From Dulcicalothrix desertica PCC 7102 (GTDB taxonomy: Bacteria > Cyanobacteriota > Cyanobacteriia > Cyanobacteriales > Nostocaceae): a stretch of 64,000 nucleotides of DNA. Below the pieces are notes generated by a model. That model saw only the letters and a list, made by a program, of their open reading frames with translations, ran no database searches and was not told the origin of the DNA. Location: positions 215,092 to 279,091 of the forward strand of contig NZ_RSCL01000003.1 of the NCBI RefSeq assembly GCF_003991905.1, given 5' to 3'. The position numbers were made by a program, and so were the translations under genes. Positions 18,787 to 26,658 of this stretch are shown piece after piece (position 1 is the first letter of the stretch; every line of letters starts with the position of its first letter).

Positions 18787-19425
18787 ATAATATATCCTTT
18801 TAATTAACCCCGATACTGATTTACCGAAGTCGCGTAATTTTTCATCTAAGCTGTAATTATTTTCCTTACTGAGGCTTTTAGACACCATTCGTTGTTCTAC
18901 TGAACTTGCTGGAGGGGTCAAACCCACGGTCAGTATTTATACGGTTATCTTTTCCGGGATATTCTGTTCTAAGCAAATTTTAGTTTGAGCGTTGTGGATG
19001 AATAATTTGAAGTGCAATTCGCCATAGAGCTTACCATTCCAATCTTCTAGCGTTTTATTATAAGTCCCACAAACATCATTCAACTCTGCTTATTCTTGTT
19101 GTACCCAAAATCGAGCAACGATTTTACAATGTGGGAAAAATTTATGTCTTTTTCAAAAAACTCTGCCCATAACTCGAAGTTTCAGTAATTTATCACAAAA
19201 ATTAAGGGGCGGTAGAATTTTACACTATAATGGCATATTATTCAATAACGTAATCTTATGTAACATTTAGTAAAAAATTTTTACTCGAACACCAAATTTT
19301 ATCCAAACATTACCTATGGTATTATACACTACATAAATCCTCAGTTTTCATAATAATTTCTGCAATTGAAACAACACAACCACAGCAATGACTAAAAGAT
19401 TTATGGCGAATGTATAATTACTGTT
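18787..19425. other. Long AT-rich spacer without recognisable genes
   Basis: About 640 bp between sigF and the release-factor-like remnant. Very AT-rich and free of GGCGCC. No open frame above background, no tRNA-like cloverleaf and no family repeat seen. It holds the sigF promoter and perhaps decayed sequence. Confidence 0.45.
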
Positions 19426-19813
19426 ATGTCAAATGATTTATTAATTCAAAAACAGGATTTAGATATAAGTGGTTGGTCATGGCGCCATGTGAAGAGCAAG
19501 TATGATAGGTTTGATACATGTGTACAGGTTATTCACAAGCCAACTAAGCTAGAAACATTCTGCAACGGCGCCTTTGAAGCTAATAATTAATCAAGAAAAT
19601 GCTTTGAGAATTCTTAAAAGTAAGTTAAATATAATTATGCACCTCAAAGGTGTGACGTTAGATAAGATTATACCAACAGATGTGGCGCCGAAGCTTAAAA
19701 CTATTCGAGAATATGTTTTTTACCCCAAAGAGGTAGTTAAAGATTGGCGTACAAAAATAAAGACTAATGCAATTAAAGATATTTTAAATGGTAATATCGA
19801 TTTATTTACATAA
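19426..19813 (+). pseudogene. Frameshifted release-factor-like C-terminus lacking GGQ
   Basis: Two frames together resemble the last third of a class I peptide-chain release factor. Frame one (19426-19590) reads ISGWSWRHVKSKYDRFDTC then VQVIHKPTKLETFCNG, matching the region around GGQ and [10 protein letters not shown] of RF2. Frame two (from about 19572) reads NQENALRILKSKLNII then REYVFYPKEVVKDWRTKIKT and KDILNGNIDLF, matching [29 protein letters not shown] and [11 protein letters not shown] of the intact prfB at 33461. The GGQ tripeptide is absent. The shift lies close to a GGCGCC site (~19567). Either a decayed duplicate or a diverged RF-like protein that has since been frameshifted. Confidence 0.6.
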
Positions 19814-19848
19814 TTTAAAACTTGTCATATTGATGCAAAATATAATTT

Positions 19849-19921
19849 GTCATTCCTCGCTGTGGGAATAATCTCAAAGACTTCAAAATTTTGAGATACT
19901 TCACTACGTTCAGTATGACAC
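19849..19921. repeat. Dispersed repeat of the 'GTCATTC...CTTCACTACG' type
   Basis: GTCATTCCTCGCTGTGGGAA at 19848 and GAGATACTTCACTACGTTCA up to 19920 form imperfect inverted copies of the widespread cyanobacterial repeat also seen near 39200 and 63953-63980. It abuts the stop of the AraC-type fragment. Confidence 0.5.
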
Positions 19922-19923
19922 TT

Positions 19924-20331
19924 TTAAGATTTTAAGTAAAGAAAACAATTTGTAATTAAAACCGTAACGATTGAATAAATAAATTGTTGACTTAAGGGAT
20001 TTGGATATTGAATCTCGGTTATAAGTAAGTTTGCCATATGTAGCATTGAAGGGTCGGTAATTTTGAGTTGATGCATATAAGCTTGATTTAAGCAAATTAT
20101 GGTTTGGTCAAGCATTTGCTCAAATCGTAATGGACTGAGAGTAAAAAGCAGATATTCTTTCATGTGTTTAATACAGGCGCCGTGAATCGCATCAAATTGT
20201 TCTAAGGTATTATCAAGTATCACAACACCCACAATTAAACTATCACCCTCCATTAGAGGAATTCCTGTATTTACATACTTTATATCTAGTCCATCCCAAG
20301 AAGCGTTAAGGATAGAAGTTTTAGAGTGCAT
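19924..20331 (-). pseudogene. AraC-family regulator N-terminal fragment, DNA-binding part missing
   Basis: A 135-aa frame that resembles the N-terminal half of cyanobacterial AraC-type regulators: a start like ILNASWDGLDIKYVNTGIP, then a sensor segment, then PSMLHMANLLITEIQYPNPL and a final YSIVTVLITNCFLYL equivalent to the segment before the HTH pair. No helix-turn-helix region follows; the frame ends beside a dispersed repeat. I read it as a truncated regulator of the oxidoreductase cluster on its right. The family call is by pattern resemblance and is moderate. Confidence 0.45.
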
Positions 20332-20338
20332 AATAAAA

Positions 20339-20494
20339 TTAATTAACTGGGACGAGTACCTTCCAAGTCCATGTCATTTTAATTTCTGTAACTTTCCAAC
20401 GTCCGTTAATACGTGCAAGGGTATGGTTATAATATCCACCAAGTGTCCAACTACCTTTGGCGCCAAATATAACTGTTCTTCGTGATTTATTCAT
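20339..20494 (-). pseudogene. C-terminal piece of an NTF2/SnoaL-like protein
   Basis: A 51-codon frame ending just upstream of the AraC-type fragment. GGYYNHTLARINGRWKVTEI followed by KMTWTW is the closing beta-hairpin of SnoaL/NTF2-like proteins. The N-terminal two thirds are missing. It has an ATG at 20494 but is too short for the fold, so it is a remnant. A related full-length gene is at 23308-23856. Confidence 0.5.
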
Positions 20495-20520
20495 GTTTTT
20501 AAATTATGGGATTTATTTGT

Positions 20521-20550
20521 TGTAGAGACGTTACATGTAACGTCTCTACA
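20521..20550. repeat. GTAGAGACG palindrome with TTACATGTAA core
   Basis: Perfect 30-bp palindrome (arm TGTAGAGACGTTACA and its complement). It lies 14 bp after the stop of the aldo/keto reductase, consistent with a terminator-like hairpin. Confidence 0.8.
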
Positions 20551-20563
20551 TTTGATTGTTTAA

Positions 20564-21676
20564 TTACGAGACACCTGCACCAGCAGATTGAATTAGTACA
20601 TTAGGCTGATATCCCGCACGTTTATCGCCAACTTTTACACCACCATGAATCATTCCTTGAATTTCGGCGCCAAAGAAACTGTAAGGAAACTGTGGTTCTG
20701 GACGACTAACAGCTTCTAAGCGGTTTGCCAATTCTGTGGGAATTTCAAAATCTAATGCTTGGATATTATCTTCTAATTGTGATAATTTTGAGGCGCCGAC
20801 TATAACCGTAGCAATACCAGGACGGTTAGCAGTCCAGTTTACAGCTACTTGTGCCATACTACGTCCAAGTTCTTTAGATACGGTTTCGAGTTCTGTGACA
20901 ATTTTCCAGTTGCGTTCGCTAATTTTTTGAAATGCTGGGTTACTAATACCGCGTGTAGTATCAAGGCGCCCTTCTCCAGTAAATCCAGATTCACTTGGTT
21001 TATATTTACCACTAAGTAAACCACTTGCCAAAGGACTCCATACCATTGTCCCCATTCCTAACTGTTGACCTAAAGGAATAAGTTCGCGCTCAATATTACG
21101 TTCAACTAAGGAATATTCGAGTTGTAGTGCAGAAATTGGTTCATAGTTACGGTATTCAGCTATAGTTTGCGCGCGTGCTGCATACCAAGCAGGAGTATCG
21201 CTCAACCCAATATGTCGTACTTTACCAGCAGAAACTAAATCATCAAGTGTCCGCATTACTTCTTCAGCAGGTGTAATTGTGTCCCATGTGTGAAGAATAT
21301 ATAAATCTATATAGTCAGTATTGAGTCTTTTCAATGAACCTTCTACCGCACGCAAAATATTTTTACGTCCGTTACCACCTGCGTTAGGGTTTCCTGGTTG
21401 GGCATTGTAAGTAAATTTAGTGGCAATTACGACTTTATCACGGAGATTACGCTCAGTAAGAAACTTGCCAACCCAAGTTTCGCTGGTACCATTGGTGTAC
21501 AAATCAGCCGTATCAACAAAGTTACCACCAGCATCTATATATGTATTAAATAACTGACGTGCGCTATCTTCATCGGCGCCCCATCCCCACTCGGTACCAA
21601 AAGTCATGGCGCCTAATGCTAGGGGACTTACGCGCAGTCCAGAACGTCCAAGGGTGTAGTAGGTGTTGAGAGACAT
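20564..21676 (-). CDS. Aldo/keto reductase
   Basis: A 370-aa NADPH-dependent aldo/keto reductase. Visible signatures: LGAMTFGTEWGWGADEDSA at the N-terminus, the FVDTADLYTNGTSE active-site Asp/Tyr segment (D56 and Y61 region), KVVIATKFTY with catalytic Lys, YIDLYILHTWD with catalytic His, and the cofactor-binding GIATVIVGASKLSQLEDN. It probably reduces carbonyl compounds in the cytosol. The C-terminal ~35 residues extend beyond the usual barrel. The gene is preceded at ~73 bp by a motif shared with the hydrolase at 23909-24949 (see 21749-21777). Six GGCGCC sites. Confidence 0.9.
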   Translation of the reverse strand: MSLNTYYTLGRSGLRVSPLALGAMTFGTEWGWGADEDSARQLFNTYIDAGGNFVDTADLYTNGTSETWVGKFLTERNLRDKVVIATKFTYNAQPGNPNAGGNGRKNILRAVEGSLKRLNTDYIDLYILHTWDTITPAEEVMRTLDDLVSAGKVRHIGLSDTPAWYAARAQTIAEYRNYEPISALQLEYSLVERNIERELIPLGQQLGMGTMVWSPLASGLLSGKYKPSESGFTGEGRLDTTRGISNPAFQKISERNWKIVTELETVSKELGRSMAQVAVNWTANRPGIATVIVGASKLSQLEDNIQALDFEIPTELANRLEAVSRPEPQFPYSFFGAEIQGMIHGGVKVGDKRAGYQPNVLIQSAGAGVS

Positions 21677-21748
21677 TTCTTTAATTCCCTGTTTTTGTGT
21701 GTTACATACACTTTAAGGAATTTCAATTTGCAAAGCATACTCAATTTT

Positions 21749-21777
21749 TGCGCGGTTATATCAAAATCTTGCTCTAC
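21749..21777 (-). promoter_or_regulatory. Conserved upstream motif of the reductase gene
   Basis: On the minus strand AGAGCAAGATTTTGATATAA then CCGCGCAA, followed by a -10-like GTATGCTTT. The same block, at nearly the same distance (73-74 bp) from the start, precedes the alpha/beta hydrolase at 25023-25052. Probably a regulator binding site plus promoter. Confidence 0.6.
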
Positions 21778-21807
21778 TGCTTGCGTGGGTTTTATTTAAC
21801 CTACTAA

Positions 21808-22443
21808 TCAAGCTCTACTCGATTTAAATTTTTCCATCGCTTCTTGTGTAGGTAGACTTTTAACCCAAGCAGGACGTTGATTCAGATTTTCAAGCCAAGT
21901 ACTTAATTTCGGATGATTATCAAGGGATAGACCTACAAGATATAAACTACTTGCTACCGTTCCTGCTGTCACATCTGCTAGGGTGAGTTGTTCCCCAGCA
22001 AAGTAAGTTTGCTCACCGAGAAGCTCTTCAAAAAATGTCAATATTGTAGAAACCTTATTTTTTGTTTGCTCAATTTTTTCTGATTCTACAGGCAATCCAA
22101 ACAGTATAGGAAACATAGGCATAATTCCAGGTAACAACTCGTTAACTGTTACCATTTGCACCATCCGTACTTTAGCTAAATTTTGAGCATCATGAGGAAG
22201 TAAGGAAGGTTCTGGATATTTTGCTTCTAAATAATCGAGAATTGCAAAGGATTCGACGATTCTAAAGCCGTCATCTTCCAAAACAGGAATATGATGAAAG
22301 GGATTAATTGCTAATAATTCTGGTCGATTTGGTTGACCGTTTAACTCAAGTTCTACCAACTCTGCTTTTATATCTTTTTCCAGTAAGGCTACCAAAACGC
22401 GCCGAGAGTGGGGAGAAATAGGGTTAAAATATAGCTTTAGCAT
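21808..22443 (-). CDS. Glutathione S-transferase
   Basis: A 211-aa cytosolic GST. N-terminal thioredoxin-fold domain: MLKLYFNPISPHSRRVLVAL with the active-site Ser/Tyr region, and FHHIPVLEDDGFRIVESFAI with the cis-Pro and Glu-Ser glutathione-binding motif. The C-terminal helical domain contains FAGEQLTLADVTAGT (N-capping box). The start MLKLYFNP at 22443 is chosen; an upstream frame to 22482 adds 13 atypical residues. It belongs to the detoxification-like cluster with the aldo/keto reductase but reads as a separate unit. Confidence 0.88.
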   Translation of the reverse strand: MLKLYFNPISPHSRRVLVALLEKDIKAELVELELNGQPNRPELLAINPFHHIPVLEDDGFRIVESFAILDYLEAKYPEPSLLPHDAQNLAKVRMVQMVTVNELLPGIMPMFPILFGLPVESEKIEQTKNKVSTILTFFEELLGEQTYFAGEQLTLADVTAGTVASSLYLVGLSLDNHPKLSTWLENLNQRPAWVKSLPTQEAMEKFKSSRA

Positions 22444-22540
22444 AATTTTTGAATGTATATGAATTTTAATATAGTAATACAATATTGATATATTAGAGTG
22501 AAATACTTAAGCATTAGAAAAAAACAAAGAGAGTTAAAAG

Positions 22541-22888
22541 ATGCAACTTGAAGATTACTTCAACTTTCTGGCGCCTGATGATATACGTATTAAAGGTTCA
22601 CGCATTGGTATTGAAACAGTCCTTTATGATTATATCTACCGTTCTCGCACTCCAGAAGAAATTGCCCAAACATACACATCTATTACCTTAGAACAGGTAT
22701 ATGCAACAATTCTTTACTATTTACACAATAAAGAAGCTGTAAGTAATTATATTGCAGACTGGTTAGAGTGGGGATACCAACAACGTAAAGCCCAAGAAAT
22801 GAATCCATCTCCAGCTATTATTCGTATACGTAAAATTAAACAAGAAAGAGAGGCAATGAAACAAGGGACGGGATGCTCAAATATCTAA
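22541..22888 (+). CDS. DUF433 antitoxin-like protein
   Basis: A 115-aa protein with the DUF433 domain: DDIRIKGSRIGIETVLYDYI, then TPEEIAQTYTSITLEQVYAT, a winged-helix-like DNA-binding fold. A basic tail follows (RIRKIKQEREAMKQG). Its last 16 bp overlap the next gene, a PIN-like DUF5615 toxin, an established pairing of a type II toxin-antitoxin module of the VapBC-like kind. DUF433 is expected to neutralise the toxin and repress the operon. Confidence 0.85.
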   Translation: MQLEDYFNFLAPDDIRIKGSRIGIETVLYDYIYRSRTPEEIAQTYTSITLEQVYATILYYLHNKEAVSNYIADWLEWGYQQRKAQEMNPSPAIIRIRKIKQEREAMKQGTGCSNI

Positions 22889-23232
22889 TGGATGAAAATA
22901 TTGACCCAGTATATTTTAATCAACTGCGGCGCCAGAAACCCGATTTGACTGTTTGGGCAGTGGGAGAACCAAATACTCCAGCAAAAGGTACTTTAGACCC
23001 AGAAATTCTTTATTGGTGTGAGGAACATGATTTTGTACTAGTGACAAATAACCGTAAATCTATGCCTGTACAATTAAATGACCATATCGCAGAAGGGCAT
23101 CATATGCCTGATATTTTTATCCTTAATCCAAATTTAAGCGTGGGCGATAATCTTGAAGAGCTAATTTTACTTGCAGAATATTCTTTTGAGAACGAATATC
23201 AAGACCAAGTTGTTCATCTACCCATAACATGA
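22873..23232 (+). CDS. DUF5615/PIN-like toxin
   Basis: A 119-aa PIN-like protein. MLKYLMDENIDPVYFNQLRR carries the first catalytic Asp, GTLDPEILYWCEEHDFVLVT the second acidic cluster, and TNNRKSMP the third element. These Mut7-C-like proteins are predicted RNases and pair with DUF433 antitoxins. The ATG overlaps the end of the antitoxin gene by 16 bp, implying translational coupling. Ends 18 bp before a perfect palindromic repeat. Confidence 0.85.
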   Translation: MLKYLMDENIDPVYFNQLRRQKPDLTVWAVGEPNTPAKGTLDPEILYWCEEHDFVLVTNNRKSMPVQLNDHIAEGHHMPDIFILNPNLSVGDNLEELILLAEYSFENEYQDQVVHLPIT

Positions 23233-23250
23233 TATTAATTGCAAACGGTT

Positions 23251-23280
23251 TGTAGAGACGTGACATGTCACGTCTCTACA
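23251..23280. repeat. GTAGAGACG palindrome with TGACATGTCA core
   Basis: Perfect 30-bp palindrome (arm TGTAGAGACGTGACA and complement) between the convergent toxin gene and the SnoaL-like gene; likely a bidirectional terminator hairpin. Confidence 0.8.
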
Positions 23281-23307
23281 TTAACGTTTATTATTTGTTA
23301 AAAAACT

Positions 23308-23856
23308 TTAATTAAATCCGCTTGGGCTTCCCCATGCTTCGGTAAAAACGATGGGGTCAAAATATTCACGAAATAGTGCTACTTTACCATCGCGAAATTT
23401 GAATAGTCCGGCGTAGGTATTATTATAAGGCTTCTTCGTTGCTAAAACTTCGATTTCGCCACGGAATTCTACAAAGAATGTATTCGGGTCAGTAGTAGGA
23501 TATATTTTTAGGTCGGGAAATACCATTCTTCCTACACTCGTAGGTAATGCTGAGTAATGTTTAGTCACAGCAGCTTTACCTTCAACTCGTTTCGGGAAAC
23601 CTTTAGGGGAATATGGCATATCTTGCACACCATCTTCAGCCCATAACTTCAACCATTCGTCCATACGTTTTTGTGATAGTAGCTCAAAATATCTACGAAT
23701 AGTTTGCTCATTTCTACTACGAATAGTTTCAGCTTGAGTATTTACAGGCGCCGCAGCAACATTATTCACGCTCTGTGCTGCTAACTCAGTTTTCGGAACA
23801 AAACTTAACAAACCCAAAATTAAACTGGCGCCAATTAAACTTCTTTGTAAAAACAT
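23308..23856 (-). CDS. Exported SnoaL/NTF2-like protein
   Basis: A 182-aa protein with a signal peptide (QRSLIGASLILGLLSFVP). An NTF2-like fold follows: IRRYFELLSQKRMDEWLKLWA (helix), KRVEGKAAVTKHYSALP, then strands FFVEFRGEIEVL and YNNTYAGLFKFRDGKVALFREYFDPI. Such domains are small-molecule isomerases/cyclases or binding domains. The gene lies 52 bp downstream of the alpha/beta hydrolase on the same strand, so the two form an exported pair. Substrate unknown. Confidence 0.8.
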   Translation of the reverse strand: MFLQRSLIGASLILGLLSFVPKTELAAQSVNNVAAAPVNTQAETIRSRNEQTIRRYFELLSQKRMDEWLKLWAEDGVQDMPYSPKGFPKRVEGKAAVTKHYSALPTSVGRMVFPDLKIYPTTDPNTFFVEFRGEIEVLATKKPYNNTYAGLFKFRDGKVALFREYFDPIVFTEAWGSPSGFN

Positions 23857-23908
23857 CTTCCTTCCTCGTCTTCCTTTGCATTATGCAGCGTTATGCAGCG
23901 GTTCGTCG

Positions 23909-24949
23909 TTACAGAGACTTATTCAAAAACTTAGCCACCTCACCAACACTCTGATTAACAGTATTTTCTTGGTCATAAAAATCAAACTGAGTGCGGTTCT
24001 CTAACCAAACAAAGCTCTTATTCTTAGCCGGAATACCATTAAAAAACTGTCTAGCACCATCAGGAATAGCAGCTTTCTCACTATGAACAAACAAAGTAGG
24101 CACATTAATATTCTTAGCTTGCGACATAGGCTTAAAAGTCAACCACTCAGCCCAAGAAGCAACAGCAAACTTATTATCCCACTGAGGAATGGCGCCACGT
24201 TGAGGATTTAAATAGTAATCAATCTCACCGAACATCGGTGCATTTTTATCAGTTCTACTAGCAGCAGGGACAGATTTAACCTTACCAGTTTGCTCAAACT
24301 TCTCCCGTGCAGCTTGCCCAATTTCAATTTTGTCCTGCACAGCTTTCTCACCACCATATACAGTATTCAAAATCGCTGTATCATGAATCCAAGGCGCCAC
24401 TGTTACAAGTGACTTAATGCGAGAATCTTCTGCTGCTGCAACTGTCATATAAGCAGCACTAGCGCAAATACCTAACCCAGCAATTTTATTTGAGTCAACC
24501 GCATCAACCGTTTGTAAAAAGCTAACCGCATTTTTGATATCTGTAATTTTCTCAGTCGGAGATTCAAAGTTGCGAAGCTTACCACCGCTTTCTCCAAAAG
24601 TGCGAAAATCAAAAGCAAACGCAGCAAATCCTTGTTCAGCAAGCTTTTGAGCATAAGTCGCAGGCATTTGCTCCTTGATAGTTATCCAGGCACCTGTCAC
24701 TATTACAGTAGGTAACTTATCACCTGGTTTATAGTTAGCAGGTAAATACAAATTACCAACAAGTCTTTCCCCTTCGCTAGTAAACGTTACACGATTAATA
24801 CCAGGTTTGTAGGTATTAGCTGCAATCACAGTATTAGATTGCTGAACTTGCGGTATGTTGGCAAGGGATAAAGTTTGGGAGATGGCGGCGCCACCGAATA
24901 AAATTAATGAGAGTGTGCAAGCTTTGATAGCGCAGTTAGCAAGTTTCAT
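23909..24949 (-). CDS. Exported alpha/beta hydrolase with Cys at the nucleophile elbow
   Basis: A 346-aa hydrolase with a signal peptide (ACTLSLILFGGAAISQTLS). The fold begins GNLYLPANYKPGDKLPTVIV and contains FAFDFRTFGESGG. The elbow reads AGLGICASAAY, placing Cys where serine hydrolases have Ser, as in dienelactone hydrolases. At the end, where DxxHFDFYD-type catalytic His is usual, it reads ENRTQFDFYDQ, so Gln seems to replace His. Activity is therefore uncertain. The start is preceded at 74 bp by a motif shared with the aldo/keto reductase. It leads an operon with the SnoaL-like gene. Confidence 0.8.
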   Translation of the reverse strand: MKLANCAIKACTLSLILFGGAAISQTLSLANIPQVQQSNTVIAANTYKPGINRVTFTSEGERLVGNLYLPANYKPGDKLPTVIVTGAWITIKEQMPATYAQKLAEQGFAAFAFDFRTFGESGGKLRNFESPTEKITDIKNAVSFLQTVDAVDSNKIAGLGICASAAYMTVAAAEDSRIKSLVTVAPWIHDTAILNTVYGGEKAVQDKIEIGQAAREKFEQTGKVKSVPAASRTDKNAPMFGEIDYYLNPQRGAIPQWDNKFAVASWAEWLTFKPMSQAKNINVPTLFVHSEKAAIPDGARQFFNGIPAKNKSFVWLENRTQFDFYDQENTVNQSVGEVAKFLNKSL

Positions 24950-25022
24950 AGTGGTTTCTCCGTGTTGGTTTGTTTCGTTAAATCCAATTTAGAGAATCTG
25001 CACTCCAAAACCATACCCTATT

Positions 25023-25052
25023 CTTGCGCGGTTATATCAAAATCTTGCTCTC
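25023..25052 (-). promoter_or_regulatory. Conserved upstream motif of the hydrolase operon
   Basis: Minus strand AGAGCAAGATTTTGATATAA then CCGCGCAAGAATAGGGTATGG. Near-identical over ~28 bp, and similar over ~45 bp, to the motif upstream of the aldo/keto reductase. Confidence 0.6.
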
Positions 25053-25143
25053 TTCTTAACTCTCTGTGTACTCTGTGACTCTGTGGTAAAAGTTTACTAT
25101 GCCGCACCTACTGGTTCATGTCATTAATTTTGGTGTGTTGGTT

Positions 25144-25260
25144 TGCAACAGATATAACGGATGTAACGGATAATTTATTTGTTACAAACAAGATTTGATT
25201 TTGCAGTACCTCCTTTAAACGAATCAACTATCCGTTACATCCGTTTCACATCCGTCGCCA
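25144..25260. repeat. CAACGGAT long inverted repeat, copy 1
   Basis: Left arm TGCAACAGATATAACGGATG then TAACGGATA; right arm TATCCGTTACATCCGTTTCA then CATCCGTCGCC. Copies at 37664-37764 and 56193-56293 have the same arms and different centres. Confidence 0.75.
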
Positions 25261-25334
25261 ACATACCCACCAAAACTTATAAGATTAACCACTACTAGTC
25301 CGTGTGATTAGTTTTGGGGTGTTACTGTAGATTT

Positions 25335-25419
25335 TAATCCCCCCTGCCCCCCTTATTAAGGGGGGTACAAGATGGTCATTCTTAGCCCCCCCTTATTAAG
25401 GGGGGGTTGGGGGGGATTT
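25335..25419. repeat. C-tract inverted repeat, copy 2
   Basis: AATCCCCCCTGCCCCCCTTA to AAGGGGGGGTTGGGGGGGAT; two local hairpins within a larger hairpin, same family as copy 1. Confidence 0.8.
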
Positions 25420-25645
25420 GTTTCAACTCCCCAAAACTTATGACATGGAACACTACTTATAGGCGCCAACTACCCAAAACTTATAATACTAACTGGAAGT
25501 GGTAGTATATTTTTTACCGCAGAGGCACACTCGTACACGAAGGAAGAATTGAGAAGGAAGTACTAGTTGTTGTTATTTTGTTGTAAATTAGAGGCGCCTG
25601 AGTATGCTGTGATAAGCTAAATTAAGTTCATTTGTTCTGTGCTAT

Positions 25646-26581
25646 ATGGCGATTCCGCATCCAGTACAATATCAGGGTAGTAAGAGAAACCTGGCGCCAG
25701 ACATTTTAAAATTTCTACCCAAAACTGTGGAAAGATTAGTAGAACCGTTTGCGGGAACTGCTGCTATTAGTGTTGCCGCTTCTTGGAACCGGATATCCCA
25801 GAAATTTTGGTTAAATGATTTAAACCAGCCACTAGTTGAGCTATTGGAATTAATTGTAGAGCAACCATCAACGATAGCAGGCACCTATGAAGAAATATGG
25901 AATCAACAGCATAGTGATTCTATAGAGCATTATTATCAAGCAAGGTATAAATTTAATCAGACTAACGACCCGAAAATTCTTTTATATTTACTAGCTAGGT
26001 GTGTTAAGGGCGCCGTTAGATACAACTCTGAAAAACTTTTTAATCAAAGTCCTGATAAGAGACGCAAGGGAACCCACCCAGAAAAAATGAGAAAAAATAT
26101 AGAAGGTGTTTCCAAGCTACTCAAAGGTAAGTGTATATTCACATGCTTAGATTATAAAGAGGTTTTAGCTGAAGTTAAACCAAGTGACTTTGTTTACATC
26201 GACCCTCCCTACCAAGGAGTTTGTGGTGAAAGAGACTCAAGATACCTGGCTGGAATTAATTTTGATGAATTTGTTGATTCTCTTGAAAATTTGAATCGTA
26301 AACAGGTACCATTTGCAGTTAGCTACGATGGCAGACGAGGAAACAAAACCTTTGGTAATGAGTTGCCCTCACACTTAAAACTCAAAAAAATTGAAATTGT
26401 TGTTGGACGCTCATCTCAAGCAACATTATTAGGCAGGGATGAAGTCACAATAGAGTCTTTGTACTTATCACATACCTTGCTTGATAGTTCTAGCTGCTCA
26501 TCAGAAAGTGATATCAATCAGGCGCCTAAAAAGCATCGTAAATATCATCTTTACTCTGTGCCCTCTGTGCCTCTGTGGTAA
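25646..26581 (+). CDS. D12-class DNA adenine-N6 methyltransferase
   Basis: A 311-aa Dam/DpnM-type methylase. Motif I: LVEPFAGTAAISVAASW (residues ~32-48) for S-adenosylmethionine. Motif IV: DFVYIDPPYQG (residues ~185-195), the DPPY catalytic loop. The N-terminal GSKRNLAPDILKFLP is the conserved 'GSK' start of the D12 class. No restriction endonuclease gene is adjacent, so it looks solitary; target site unknown. The last residues (SVPSVPLW) are encoded by a dispersed CTCTGTGCCCTCTGTGCCTC repeat, so the C-terminus has been replaced or extended by a repeat. Carries three or more GGCGCC sites. Confidence 0.88.
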   Translation: MAIPHPVQYQGSKRNLAPDILKFLPKTVERLVEPFAGTAAISVAASWNRISQKFWLNDLNQPLVELLELIVEQPSTIAGTYEEIWNQQHSDSIEHYYQARYKFNQTNDPKILLYLLARCVKGAVRYNSEKLFNQSPDKRRKGTHPEKMRKNIEGVSKLLKGKCIFTCLDYKEVLAEVKPSDFVYIDPPYQGVCGERDSRYLAGINFDEFVDSLENLNRKQVPFAVSYDGRRGNKTFGNELPSHLKLKKIEIVVGRSSQATLLGRDEVTIESLYLSHTLLDSSSCSSESDINQAPKKHRKYHLYSVPSVPLW

Positions 26582-26658
26582 AAATTATAGTTTGTAGGTT
26601 AGGCGTCCCTCCCGCCTGACCGAGCGGAACACCTAAATGCACAGGCGAGATGCCTATG

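Larger units (their letters stand above)
25053..25645. other. Spacer rich in dispersed repeats
   Basis: No gene. From left to right: CTCTGTGTACTCTGTGACTC-type repeat (25060-25085), a CAACGGAT inverted repeat (25144-25260), a C-tract inverted repeat (25335-25419), and two GGCGCC sites (25463 and 25593 region). The DNA methylase promoter must lie at the right end. Confidence 0.6.

Noticed and set aside
25053-25645. Insertion sequence
   Set aside because: No transposase frame and no paired terminal repeats enclosing one; only short dispersed palindromes.
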